Positions 8,915-18,152 of a stretch of 44,278 nt of DNA are shown here, piece by piece. Position 1 is the stretch's first letter, and each line of letters begins with the position of its first letter. The stretch is from positions 1-44,278 of the forward strand of contig JAFXZW010000076.1 of the NCBI GenBank assembly GCA_017541035.1. Reading direction: 5' to 3'. The stretch is from Eubacterium sp. (GTDB lineage Bacteria > Bacillota > Clostridia > Lachnospirales > Lachnospiraceae). Position numbers and translations under genes: made by a program. The notes under the pieces were generated by a model. It searched no databases, had not been told where the DNA came from, and saw only the letters and a list, made by a program, of their open reading frames with translations.

Positions 8915-10738
8915 ATGGATGAAGAGAAAAAAATGAATCCGGAAGCGGAAGCAACGGATGTCCGGGCGGAAGAAACGAGAGCAGATGCAGGGGTTGAAGA
9001 GGAAAATGCATCTGTGAAGGATTCTGCCGACGCGGATAATAACACGGAAAAAGAATTTCCGGAAGGTGAGATGCCGGTAGATGAAACACCGGGGGATAAG
9101 ATGTCTGCAGATAAGGAACCGGTAAATGAAACACCGGAGAATAAGATGTCTGCAGATAAGACAGAACCCGGGACAGAGACCGGATCGGATGAAGCATCCC
9201 CCATCGTTGAGGATATTGTGATCGAGGATATCGAGCCGGAAAAAGAGCCGGACCAGGGAACCTACTACGACGAAAAAGCGTTTCAGAAATACGGAAAGAA
9301 AAAAAAGGCCTTCAAGATAGCTCTTCTTTGCCTGGTGTTGCTTCTTCTAACCGGTTACGGTGTGATGACGGCCCTCTCCTATAAGTATTTTCAGGCAAAT
9401 ACCGTAATTAACGGTGTGAATTATTCCTTTCAGACACCGGATGTGGCTCAGGCGGAGATAGATGAGAAGATTGCCGGCTACCATATCCGTCTTATGCTCA
9501 GGGACGGAAGCCTGACCATTTCCCCTTCGGATATCGGGCTGGTCATTACTTCGGAAAATGATATTCAGAGTATCAAAGATGAACAGAATCCCTTCCTCTG
9601 GTTTATGGGCTTTTTCCGGGATGAACAGAAGGCTGCCTATAAGATCAGTTTTGACCGGAAGCTTCTGGAGGATTATATTCGCAGACAGGCTTCTTTCCGT
9701 CCGGAGAAAATGATTGCACCGACGAATCCCACGATCGAGATGAAGGACGGAAGCCCGGTGATCATTCCCGGCGTGAAAGGAAATACCGTCGATGTGGACA
9801 AGGTGATCAGGCTGGTTTCCGATATGATTCCCAAAATGGAAACTGAGTTGAACATCGATGAAGCGGGTTGTTACCTGAAGGCCGAATACGAGGCGGATTC
9901 CGAACGTGTGATGAACTGCCGGGATAAGATCGCAGGATATACGAATCTGATGCTGATCTATCAGATCGGGGAGATCAACATTCAGATTAAATCCGATGAG
10001 ATCTATCAGATGCTGAACGTTGATCTGAGTGATTATTACTGTGTCGTTTCCAGACTGAAGGTGCAGGACTTTGTGGAAAAGTTTGCGGATACGCACGACA
10101 CCTTCGGTACGGAAAGACTCTTCCGTACCCATGACGGAAAAATGGTGAAGCTGACCAGTGATAAGATAGGATGGCAGGTGGACCGGGAGGCGGAATTGCA
10201 GCAGCTTTATCAGGATATCTGCCGAAAAAACAGCTTCATCCGGGAACCTGTTTTCTCAGAGAGAGCATTTTCCTATAATGCGGAAGGCTCCGACATAGGA
10301 AATACCTATGTGGAAGTGGATCTGACCAATCAGAAGGCTTATTATTACAGGGATAAAAAGCTGATCAAGAGCTGCGATGTGATATCCGGAAGACCATCAA
10401 GGGGTGCTGACACACCGGGCGGTTTCTATACCATCAACAGCATCTGGAAGAATGTGGTTCTCCGTGGGCCGGGCTATGCTTCTCCCGTGGACTACTGGAT
10501 GCCGTTTAACGGCGGTATCGGCCTGCATGATGCCAGCTGGCAGTCAAGATTCGGAGGAGACCTTTTTATTACCAGAGGTTCTCACGGCTGTGTGAATCTG
10601 GAATATGATATGGCGAAGCTGCTTTATGAAAATGCCTACAAGGGTATGTCGGTTGTCTGCTACTGGCGCAACTCAAGATATATGGTAAATCCGCAGGATG
10701 CCATCGATAACCGGGTACAGCAGTTCTTTGGATTATGA
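8915..10738 (+). CDS. L,D-transpeptidase (YkuD) with PG-binding domain, membrane anchored
   Basis: Predicted enzyme that makes 3-3 cross-links or other L,D-linkages in peptidoglycan. Seen: an acidic cytoplasmic tail (residues 1-125) containing a direct duplication of about 15 residues (ETPGDKMSADK / ETPENKMSADK), a membrane segment at about 135-155, a putative peptidoglycan-binding region (about 165-450), and a C-terminal YkuD domain with the catalytic box HGCVNLE (His557, Cys559) after GGIGLHDASWQ. At 607 residues the architecture matches clostridial YkuD proteins with a PG_binding_4-like module. The tail chemistry resembles that of LepB at the start of the window. Confidence 0.92.
   Translation: MDEEKKMNPEAEATDVRAEETRADAGVEEENASVKDSADADNNTEKEFPEGEMPVDETPGDKMSADKEPVNETPENKMSADKTEPGTETGSDEASPIVEDIVIEDIEPEKEPDQGTYYDEKAFQKYGKKKKAFKIALLCLVLLLLTGYGVMTALSYKYFQANTVINGVNYSFQTPDVAQAEIDEKIAGYHIRLMLRDGSLTISPSDIGLVITSENDIQSIKDEQNPFLWFMGFFRDEQKAAYKISFDRKLLEDYIRRQASFRPEKMIAPTNPTIEMKDGSPVIIPGVKGNTVDVDKVIRLVSDMIPKMETELNIDEAGCYLKAEYEADSERVMNCRDKIAGYTNLMLIYQIGEINIQIKSDEIYQMLNVDLSDYYCVVSRLKVQDFVEKFADTHDTFGTERLFRTHDGKMVKLTSDKIGWQVDREAELQQLYQDICRKNSFIREPVFSERAFSYNAEGSDIGNTYVEVDLTNQKAYYYRDKKLIKSCDVISGRPSRGADTPGGFYTINSIWKNVVLRGPGYASPVDYWMPFNGGIGLHDASWQSRFGGDLFITRGSHGCVNLEYDMAKLLYENAYKGMSVVCYWRNSRYMVNPQDAIDNRVQQFFGL
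9074..9160 (+). repeat. 45-bp-period direct duplication in the L,D-transpeptidase tail
   Basis: The 42-nt segment 9074-9115 recurs at 9119-9160 with three mismatches, in frame. It encodes two copies of a V-x-ETP-x-x-KMSADK unit in the acidic cytoplasmic tail. Confidence 0.8.
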
Positions 10739-10771
10739 TCTATTTACCTGTATGAACAAGGGGGGACGGTT

Positions 10772-11260
10772 ATGCCGTCATTAAAAAAAGTCATTGTATA
10801 TACGGACGGTTCCGCAAGAAGTAATCCGGACGGACCGGGAGGTTACGGTGCTGTGCTTTATTATACCGATCCCAATGGGAAAACCCATTCGCGTCAGTTG
10901 TCGCAGGGGTATGAACGAACCACGAATAACAGGATGGAAATGATGGCTGTGATCTCGGCCCTGGAGGCCCTGAAGCCCCCCTGCGACGTGACGATCCATT
11001 CCGATTCCCAGTATGTGGTCAATGCTTTTGAAAAAGGCTGGCTGGATAACTGGCAGAAGAAGAACTGGAAGCGCGGGAAGGAACCGGTAAAAAATGTGGA
11101 TCTCTGGAAACGCATGCTGAAGGCCATGGAAGGACATGCGGTACATTTTGAATGGGTACGCGGTCATGCGGGAAACCCGGATAATGAGACATGTGACAGG
11201 CTTGCCACTTCGGCTGCGGACAATGGACCCTGGCTGAAAGATGAAGGTTACGCAGGGTGA
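10772..11260 (+). CDS. rnhA: Ribonuclease HI
   Basis: Degrades the RNA strand of RNA-DNA hybrids. Seen: VIVYTDGSARSNPDGPGGYGAVL with catalytic Asp12, NNRMEMMAV with Glu56, HSDSQYVVNA with Asp78, WVRGHAGNPDNETCDRLA with the His-loop and Asp142. It also has the basic-protrusion segment (GWLDNWQKKNWKRG) found in E. coli-type enzymes. ATG 10772 is preceded by AAGGGGGG. At 162 residues it is full length. The genome thus carries both type 1 (here) and type 2 (rnhB at 867) RNase H. Confidence 0.96.
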   Translation: MPSLKKVIVYTDGSARSNPDGPGGYGAVLYYTDPNGKTHSRQLSQGYERTTNNRMEMMAVISALEALKPPCDVTIHSDSQYVVNAFEKGWLDNWQKKNWKRGKEPVKNVDLWKRMLKAMEGHAVHFEWVRGHAGNPDNETCDRLATSAADNGPWLKDEGYAG

Positions 11261-11267
11261 AATATGG

Positions 11268-11296
11268 TTGACACTTTCCGTCTTGCTTGCTAAAAT
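11268..11296 (+). promoter_or_regulatory. Sigma-A promoter of ilvN-ilvC
   Basis: TTGACA (11268-11273), a 17-nt spacer and TAAAAT (11291-11296) form a near-consensus sigma-A promoter in the gap between rnhA and ilvN. The predicted leader is only about 37 nt, too short for a T-box or an attenuator. Confidence 0.85.
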
Positions 11297-11339
11297 GTAC
11301 AGGATGTGAAAGACGAGCATTTGAAAGGTGGCGGATTTT

Positions 11340-11816
11340 ATGAATACAACGGTTTTATCACTTTTGGTAGATAACACTTCCGGAGTTCTCTCCCGGGTTT
11401 CAGGCATGTTCAGCCGGAGAGGATATAATATTGACAGTCTTTCCGTAGGTGTGACCGAGAATCCGAAGTATTCCCGGATGACGGTTGCTGTCAGCGGGGA
11501 TGACAGGATTCTTTCCCAGATCAAGAATCAGCTGAACAAGCTGGAGGATGTGGTGGAAGTGGTCGAACTGGAGGACGGCGCTTCCGTATGCCGTGAACTG
11601 GTATTGATCAAGGTAAAGGCGGATCAGAACCAGCGTCAGGCGATCATCGCCATTACGGATGTGTTCCGTGCAAAGATCGTAGATGTCTCTCCTGAGACGC
11701 TGATGGTTGAGATCACAGGTAATCATACGAAGATCGATGCTTTTATCGAGCTGCTCAACGGATTTGAGATTCAGGAGATCGTTCGTACAGGCCTCACCGG
11801 TCTTACCAGAAGATAG
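11340..11816 (+). CDS. ilvN: Acetolactate synthase small (regulatory) subunit
   Basis: Regulatory subunit that confers valine feedback control on acetohydroxyacid synthase in branched-chain amino acid synthesis. Seen: N-terminal ACT domain (VLSLLVDNTSGVLSRVSGMFSRRGYNIDSLSVG), the DDRILSQIKNQLNKLEDVVEV helix-strand, and a C-terminal domain ending GLTGLTRR. I chose ATG 11340 over GTG 11328: AAAGGTGG lies about 9 nt upstream and the protein then starts as the family normally does. The catalytic subunit gene ilvB is not adjacent, so it must be elsewhere. Confidence 0.93.
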   Translation: MNTTVLSLLVDNTSGVLSRVSGMFSRRGYNIDSLSVGVTENPKYSRMTVAVSGDDRILSQIKNQLNKLEDVVEVVELEDGASVCRELVLIKVKADQNQRQAIIAITDVFRAKIVDVSPETLMVEITGNHTKIDAFIELLNGFEIQEIVRTGLTGLTRR

Positions 11817-11877
11817 TTTTGGTTATAACCTCCGGAGTGATCCGGACCTTATACATATATTTTATTCCAAATTTTAG

Positions 11878-12912
<1,035 letters not shown>

Positions 12913-12924
12913 CGAAACCAAGTT

Positions 12925-13104
12925 ACGATTCACGATAGATTCAAAAGCGAACACAGCGATGCATGCATGCATGCGAATCGCTGTGTTCGTTTTTGAATCG
13001 TAACGGCGAAGCCGTGACTGCCCCGATCATGCCGAACGAGAAGCCGCGCAGCGGCGGCGGACGCGAAGCGGTGTTCGGCATCGAGGGGCAGGATCGTGAA
13101 TCGT
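12925..13104. repeat. Nested palindromic (cloverleaf-like) intergenic element, copy 1
   Basis: An outer perfect 12-bp inverted repeat, ACGATTCACGAT (12925-12936) with ATCGTGAATCGT (13093-13104), encloses three internal hairpins. Hairpin A is a 23-bp stem (12938-12960 with 12977-12999, one wobble) around a GCATGC-repeat loop. The core is ACGGC-GAA-GCCGT at 13002-13014. Hairpin B has arms 13019-13037 and about 13073-13090 and contains a second GCGAAGC. Because it follows ilvC directly, hairpin A may also serve as its terminator. No protein is supported here; the remaining intergenic sequence to 13229 holds a partial copy and a promoter. Confidence 0.75.
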
Positions 13105-13114
13105 AAAAAAGCAG

Positions 13115-13152
13115 CCTTGAAGCCGTGACTGCCAGATCCTGAATCGTGAATC
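13115..13152. repeat. Partial copy of the palindromic element core
   Basis: The stretch GAAGCCGTGACTGCC repeats bases found at about 13008-13022 inside the full element, and is followed by GATCCTGAATCGTGAATC, resembling its closing arm. It looks like a decayed or duplicated end of the neighbouring element. Confidence 0.55.
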
Positions 13153-13186
13153 TACGCATTATCCTCTGTTCTATGACTCATAATTC

Positions 13187-13195
13187 TGTTATAAT
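13187..13195 (+). promoter_or_regulatory. Extended -10 promoter for the AIM24-family gene
   Basis: TG-T-TATAAT at 13187-13195 is a perfect -10 box (TATAAT, 13190-13195) with the TG extension. No good -35 box is seen 17 nt upstream. It lies 35 nt before the ATG of the next gene. Confidence 0.65.
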
Positions 13196-13229
13196 ATATC
13201 CGTTATCCTTCGGAAAGGAAGCAAAAACC

Positions 13230-14057
13230 ATGATACAGTACAAAAACATTTTCAATAATCCGAATATGATCTGCATCGCCCAGGGTGGGATGTATTATGT
13301 TTATGAACATCAGGAGGATCTTTCGGTTTCTCCGGCAAATGCAAATATGTCCTACTTCATGAAGAAAATGAACGTCAGGAAGAGACAGGTCCTGATCGCT
13401 CTGAATGAATCTGCCGTAAAGATCCAGGCCGGTGCCATGCAGTGGATGTCCGGAGCGGTAAAAGCGGATTCCGGAGTGACGGGAGTGGGGAATTTCCTTG
13501 GGAAAATGGCCCGGGGGATCGCAACCGGTGAATCGGCGTCCAAACCACGCTATTCGGGAACCGGTTATGTTATGCTGGAACCCACCTATCATTTCCTTCT
13601 TGTGGAGGATCTCAGCACGTGGGAAGGCGGCATGGTATTGGATGACGGACTTTTCCTTGCCTGTGATGCGGATACCAGGGAGACCATTGTTCGGAGGAAA
13701 AATGTCGCTACGGCTGTTCTGGGCGGAGAGGGTATTTTCAACCTCTGTCTGCAAGGAAAGGGACATGCGGTACTGGAATCACCGGTACCGAGAGAAGAGA
13801 TCTTTGAATTCGAGCTGCAGGACGATGTCCTGAAGATTGATGGAAATATGGCTATCGCATGGTCCGCCACACTGAATTTTTCTGTGGAAAGAGTTACCAA
13901 ATCACTGATGGGTTCGGCAGTGGCAAAGGAAGGCTTCGTGAATACCTATCGCGGAACTGGCAGGGTGCTGATGGCACCGACTCTGACAGGAACTTTGCAG
14001 AGCGGACGTAACAGTCCGGAGGATACCGCAAATCCGGAGAGCTCACTCGTGCACTGA
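13230..14057 (+). CDS. AIM24 family protein (TIGR00266-like)
   Basis: 275-residue protein of the AIM24 family, whose bacterial members have no settled biochemical function; they form a double-stranded beta-helix-like fold. Seen: regularly spaced glycine-rich strands (QAGAMQWMSG, GVTGVGNFLGKMARG, YSGTGYVMLEPTYHFLLVE, GEGIFNLCLQGKGHAVLESPVPREEI, NTYRGTGRVLMAP). The frame extends upstream to 13146, but ATG 13230 has AAAGGAA 9 nt upstream and lies just after an extended -10 promoter, so the upstream part is promoter and not coding. The C-terminal tail after about residue 245 is low complexity. Confidence 0.85.
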   Translation: MIQYKNIFNNPNMICIAQGGMYYVYEHQEDLSVSPANANMSYFMKKMNVRKRQVLIALNESAVKIQAGAMQWMSGAVKADSGVTGVGNFLGKMARGIATGESASKPRYSGTGYVMLEPTYHFLLVEDLSTWEGGMVLDDGLFLACDADTRETIVRRKNVATAVLGGEGIFNLCLQGKGHAVLESPVPREEIFEFELQDDVLKIDGNMAIAWSATLNFSVERVTKSLMGSAVAKEGFVNTYRGTGRVLMAPTLTGTLQSGRNSPEDTANPESSLVH

Positions 14058-14120
14058 TCGTGTCAGCTTTCTCCGCAGGAAGAACAATGGTTAACCTCAG
14101 TATGTACAAGGCGTTAAATC

Positions 14121-14744
14121 ATGAATCATCTTGAAGCACAATCCTATATCATGCCCTTTATTGAGGGGCGGCTTCCGGAATCCAAGCAGCTGGAATTTGT
14201 GATGCATATGAACACCTGTCATGAATGCCACGAGGAACTGGAGATCTATTACACTCTGATCAACGGTATGCAGCAGCTCGACAAGAAAGAAGAGCTGACA
14301 GGAAATTATCCGAAGGATCTTGAGAATAAGCTCCGGAAGACTCAGCATCAGGCAAAGGGCCGGCGACGCATTCGTATGTCTACATTCTCGGTGGTGACGG
14401 TGGGCATCGTTCTTATCATGATCCTGTTCTATGGTCGCTGCCTCCGGCTGGTTTATAATTATGAGCAGGAAACCAAAGCATCTATGCAGGGAAAGTATTA
14501 TTTTGCGTGGTCCATCGGACGTTCCATAATGGATTTTCCGGATCGGGTTCAGGAAGAGGAAGACCACGAGGAGGATCTGCAGAAAGCCACAACAGTAACG
14601 ATGTATGACAAGATAAGCGGATATCTCGAACTGGAAAAGAAGATTGACGGCCTTTGGAATATCGGAGAATCCGTTGCCAGAGATACGGCCGGTACTTATG
14701 AACCGCCGGAGGGAGAGAGTAATGAACAAACTTCTGATCATTGA
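14121..14744 (+). CDS. Single-pass membrane protein with anti-sigma-type zinc finger
   Basis: 207-residue protein. Seen: an N-terminal zinc-finger-like segment with H-x3-C-x2-C (HMNTCHEC, residues 29-36), as in ZAS-type anti-sigma factors, a basic stretch (GRRRIR) and one membrane helix at about 88-106 (FSVVTVGIVLIMILFYG), then an acidic domain. ZAS proteins usually bind and inhibit an ECF sigma factor, but no sigma gene is adjacent: its neighbours are the AIM24-family gene upstream and polA, which overlaps its end by 23 bp. I infer only a regulatory or assembly role for the finger; the target is unknown. Confidence 0.7.
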   Translation: MNHLEAQSYIMPFIEGRLPESKQLEFVMHMNTCHECHEELEIYYTLINGMQQLDKKEELTGNYPKDLENKLRKTQHQAKGRRRIRMSTFSVVTVGIVLIMILFYGRCLRLVYNYEQETKASMQGKYYFAWSIGRSIMDFPDRVQEEEDHEEDLQKATTVTMYDKISGYLELEKKIDGLWNIGESVARDTAGTYEPPEGESNEQTSDH

Positions 14745-17418
14745 CGGAAACAGTATTATGAACCGGGGATTTTATGCCCTTCCCGTAGATCTGACAAACC
14801 GGGAGGGGATGCATACCAATGCAATCCTCGGTTTTTTGAATATCTTTTTTCGTATTCTGGAAGAAGAGAAGCCGACTCATATCGGAGTGGCTTTTGATGT
14901 GCACGCTCCCACATTCAGACATGAGATGTATGCGGATTATAAGGGAACGCGTCATTCCATGCCGGATGAGCTGCGGGAACAGATGCCGGTGATCAAGGAG
15001 CTACTGGTAAAAATGCACATTTCCATCATGGAAAAAGCCGGTTATGAGGCGGACGACCTGATCGGAACCCTGGCCAGGCTTGGCAGGGAAGCGGGAATGG
15101 AGGTAACAATTCTGTCCGGTGACAGGGACCTGCTCCAGCTGGCGGCGGACACGGTTCAGATCCGCATTCCCAAGACCAAAGCAGGAAAGACCATTATGGA
15201 GGATTACCGGGCAAAGGAGGTAGAGGAAACCTACGGCGTTACTCCCGAAGAATTTATCGAGATGAAAGGACTGATGGGGGATACCTCCGATAATATTCCG
15301 GGAGTAGCCGGCATTGGCCCCAAAACGGCTGAGAAGCTGATCAGACAGTATCATACGGTGGAAGAGGTTCTGGCACATGTCTCTGATATGCCGAAGAATA
15401 AACTGCGTCAGAATCTGGAGGAAAATGGAGAGATGGCAGTCTTTTCCCGGGATCTCTCCCGTATCCTTCTTACTGCGCCGGTTCCCGTACAGCCGGAAGA
15501 AACAGCAGTCACCCGTGAAGAGATCTTTTCTCCGGAGGTGAAGGATGCTTTTCGGAAGCTGGATCTCCGCAGTTTGATGAAGCTTTTCCCGGCGGAAGAG
15601 GTCACCGCAGGAGAAGAGGCTTCGGGAGAAGTAACGGAGAAGAAGACTCCGAAATCAGGGACAACCGGGGAATCATATCCGGAAGATACCGCATTTTCGC
15701 TTGAAATTAGGGACGGAAAGCTATCCGAAGTAAGGAATCTTCCCGATGATGGATCCGTTGTCGGCTTTTATCCTGTTTTTGCTGACAGAAATCTGCTTGG
15801 TGCCGCCTTTTCCATCAGCGCCCGGGTAGTGCTTGTCAATACCGGGGAACTTGCTGCTCTTCTGGAAGTACTTCAGTCATGGATGAAACGGGGGATCACC
15901 ATATCCGTAATGTCCCTGAAATCTCTGATCCGGCCATTCCGTATCGGGGAGGAGGAACCCTGGTTTGATGCGGAGGTTGCGGCCTATCTGCTGGATCCTC
16001 TGTCCGGGAGCTACGGTTATGAAAAACTTCTGGACAGGTATCTGGGTATCAGTGTCAGGGGAGAGAAGGAGCTGCTTGGAAAGCAGGAGATTACCGTATT
16101 CTCGCTTTCCATACCGGAAGCAAGAGAGTGTTTCGGGCTTTCTGCTCTGGCAGCTGAGCTGCTTTGCCCGGTTCTCACGGAGAAGCTGAAGAAGTGTGGG
16201 ATGGATACACTTTATACGGAAATGGAACACCCGGCAACCTTCGTCCTGGCTGAAATGGAGGAACTGGGAATTCGGGCTGACAGGGATGCGCTGATCTCTT
16301 ACGGAGACCGGCTTTCGGAAAGAATCGCCGGACTGACGAAGGAGATCCATGATTATGCGGGAGAGGTTTTCAATATCAATTCCACTAAACAGCTGGGACA
16401 GATTCTTTTTGAGAAGCTGAAGCTTCCTGCGGGGAAGAAGACAAAGAGCGGTTACTCGACAAATGTTGAGGTACTTACGAAAATTGCGGATCAGCATCCC
16501 ATTATCAACGCAATCCTTGAATACAGGCAGCTGACGAAGCTGGCTTCCACATATGTTGAAGGACTCCTTTCCGGTATTGCAGCCGATGGAAGGATACACA
16601 GTACATTTCATCAGACAGTTACGGCAACGGGGCGGATCAGCTCGTCGGACCCGAATCTGCAGAATATCCCGATGCGTACCGAACTCGGCCGGGAACTGAG
16701 AAAGGCTTTTATTCCCCGGGACGGTTTCCTTTTTGTGGATGCGGACTATTCCCAGATCGAGCTTCGTGTCATGGCGGCCATGTCCGAAGATGAGAATCTG
16801 ATCGAGGCCTTCCGACAGTCCGAGGATATTCATGCGTCCACGGCAGCAAAGGTATTCGGCGTTCCGCTCGATCAGGTGGACAGCGGACTGCGCAGAAAGG
16901 CAAAGGCTGTGAATTTCGGTATCATCTATGGCATCAGCTCCTTTGGCCTGGGGCAGGATCTCGGGATCAGCCGGGAAGAAGCAAAGTCATATATTGAACA
17001 GTATTTTGCCACCTACCCGGGGGTGAAGCGCTATCTGGATCTTCTGGTACAGGAAGGAAAGGATACCGGTGAAGTAAGAACCCTGTATAACCGGGTTCGT
17101 CCCATTCCGGAACTACAGTCGGGTAATTTTATGACCCGGCAGTTTGGGGAACGTGTCGCAATGAACAGCCCCATTCAGGGAACGGCGGCAGATATTATCA
17201 AGATTGCCATGATCCGTGTACGCAGGGAGCTTATTAGGAGAGGACTCAGATCCCGCCTGATTCTTCAAATCCACGATGAACTTCTCATCGAAACCGCTTT
17301 AGAGGAGGAAGAGGAAGTACGAACCCTACTTGAGCAGGAAATGGTCCACGCTGCGGAGCTTTCCGTTCCGCTTTTTGTGGATGTCCATACGGGAGAAAAT
17401 CTCTATGACGCAAAATAA
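14722..17418 (+). CDS. polA: DNA polymerase I
   Basis: Repair and Okazaki-fragment-processing polymerase. Seen: N-terminal 5' nuclease domain (IIDGNSIMNRGFYALP, YEADDLIGTLA, GDTSDNIPGVAGIGPKTAEKL), a middle domain where the 3'-5' exonuclease acidic residues are not recognisable, so proofreading is probably lost as in many Firmicutes, and a family A polymerase domain with motif A DADYSQIELRVMA, motif B RRKAKAVNFGIIYGIS and motif C QIHDELLIE. The frame is open from 14644, but ATG 14722 (GGGAGAG upstream) starts at MNKLLIIDGNS as in the family, giving 898 residues. It overlaps the upstream membrane-protein gene by 23 bp and coaE by 14 bp. Confidence 0.97.
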   Translation: MNKLLIIDGNSIMNRGFYALPVDLTNREGMHTNAILGFLNIFFRILEEEKPTHIGVAFDVHAPTFRHEMYADYKGTRHSMPDELREQMPVIKELLVKMHISIMEKAGYEADDLIGTLARLGREAGMEVTILSGDRDLLQLAADTVQIRIPKTKAGKTIMEDYRAKEVEETYGVTPEEFIEMKGLMGDTSDNIPGVAGIGPKTAEKLIRQYHTVEEVLAHVSDMPKNKLRQNLEENGEMAVFSRDLSRILLTAPVPVQPEETAVTREEIFSPEVKDAFRKLDLRSLMKLFPAEEVTAGEEASGEVTEKKTPKSGTTGESYPEDTAFSLEIRDGKLSEVRNLPDDGSVVGFYPVFADRNLLGAAFSISARVVLVNTGELAALLEVLQSWMKRGITISVMSLKSLIRPFRIGEEEPWFDAEVAAYLLDPLSGSYGYEKLLDRYLGISVRGEKELLGKQEITVFSLSIPEARECFGLSALAAELLCPVLTEKLKKCGMDTLYTEMEHPATFVLAEMEELGIRADRDALISYGDRLSERIAGLTKEIHDYAGEVFNINSTKQLGQILFEKLKLPAGKKTKSGYSTNVEVLTKIADQHPIINAILEYRQLTKLASTYVEGLLSGIAADGRIHSTFHQTVTATGRISSSDPNLQNIPMRTELGRELRKAFIPRDGFLFVDADYSQIELRVMAAMSEDENLIEAFRQSEDIHASTAAKVFGVPLDQVDSGLRRKAKAVNFGIIYGISSFGLGQDLGISREEAKSYIEQYFATYPGVKRYLDLLVQEGKDTGEVRTLYNRVRPIPELQSGNFMTRQFGERVAMNSPIQGTAADIIKIAMIRVRRELIRRGLRSRLILQIHDELLIETALEEEEEVRTLLEQEMVHAAELSVPLFVDVHTGENLYDAK

Positions 17419-18091
17419 GCTCACCATACTTGGAATAACGGGAGGCATCGGTTCCGGAAAAACCGAAGTCCTGAATGCTATTCGTGAAATGCCCAATACC
17501 GTAGTTGTTGAAGCAGATAAGCTGGCCCATCAGCTGATGCTTCCCGGAACACCTGTTTATGATGCAGTGATTCAGGCCTTTGGAGAAGAGATCAGAGGGG
17601 AAGATGATAAACTGGACAGGATAAGGCTCGGCTCCCTTGTTTTTTCTGATCCGGAGAAACTCGAAACCCTTAACGGTATCGTTCATCCCGCGGTTAAGGA
17701 AGCAATCCTTTCCGACATTGATCGTGTAAGAAAATCCGGTGACGGGACGGAGATCTACTGTATCGAGGCCGCTTTGCTCATTCAGGACGGTTATCGGGAG
17801 ATCTGCGATGAGATCCTGTATATTCATGTTCCCGGGGAACTGCGGATCAATCGTCTTTTGGCTTCCCGTGGCGGTACGCGCCGGAAATGGGAGGATATCC
17901 TTCGGAGTCAGCCGGAGGATGCCTTCTTTTACGAGAATACGGATTGCTGCATTGAAAATGACGGAACGATAGAAGAGCTTCGGGCGCAGCTTCGGCATGA
18001 GTTAAACAGAATAAAAAAAGGTTGTCGGAAGCCGGTTCGGATAAAGGACAGCGTAGAGTCTTCACTTGACGCTACTGCTGATTTTCGATAG
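17405..18091 (+). CDS. coaE: Dephospho-CoA kinase
   Basis: Phosphorylates dephospho-CoA in the last step of coenzyme A synthesis. Seen: P-loop ITGGIGSGKT (residues 11-20), VEADKLAHQLMLPGTPVYDAV, the lid and CoA-binding segment RLGSLVFSDPEKLETLNGIVHPAV, and a C-terminal ENDGTIEELRAQL helix. The frame is open from 17330 inside polA, but ATG 17405 starts just before the P-loop strand, as in the family, and gives 228 residues. It overlaps polA by 14 bp, a common clostridial polA-coaE pairing. Confidence 0.95.
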   Translation: MTQNKLTILGITGGIGSGKTEVLNAIREMPNTVVVEADKLAHQLMLPGTPVYDAVIQAFGEEIRGEDDKLDRIRLGSLVFSDPEKLETLNGIVHPAVKEAILSDIDRVRKSGDGTEIYCIEAALLIQDGYREICDEILYIHVPGELRINRLLASRGGTRRKWEDILRSQPEDAFFYENTDCCIENDGTIEELRAQLRHELNRIKKGCRKPVRIKDSVESSLDATADFR

Positions 18092-18094
18092 AAT
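18066..18094 (+). promoter_or_regulatory. Sigma-A promoter of the HD-GYP-type gene
   Basis: TTGACG (18066-18071), a 17-nt spacer and TAGAAT (18089-18094). The -35 box lies within the last codons of coaE, and the predicted transcript starts about 50 nt before the downstream ATG. Confidence 0.75.
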
Positions 18095-18152
18095 AGAATC
18101 GTATAAATCACAGAATCAGGACGGCCGTCAGGCATACAGGAAATAGAGCAAA

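Noticed and set aside
13146-13229. N-terminal extension of the AIM24-family gene
   Set aside because: The extension covers the extended -10 promoter and the ribosome site of the internal ATG, so it is not coding.
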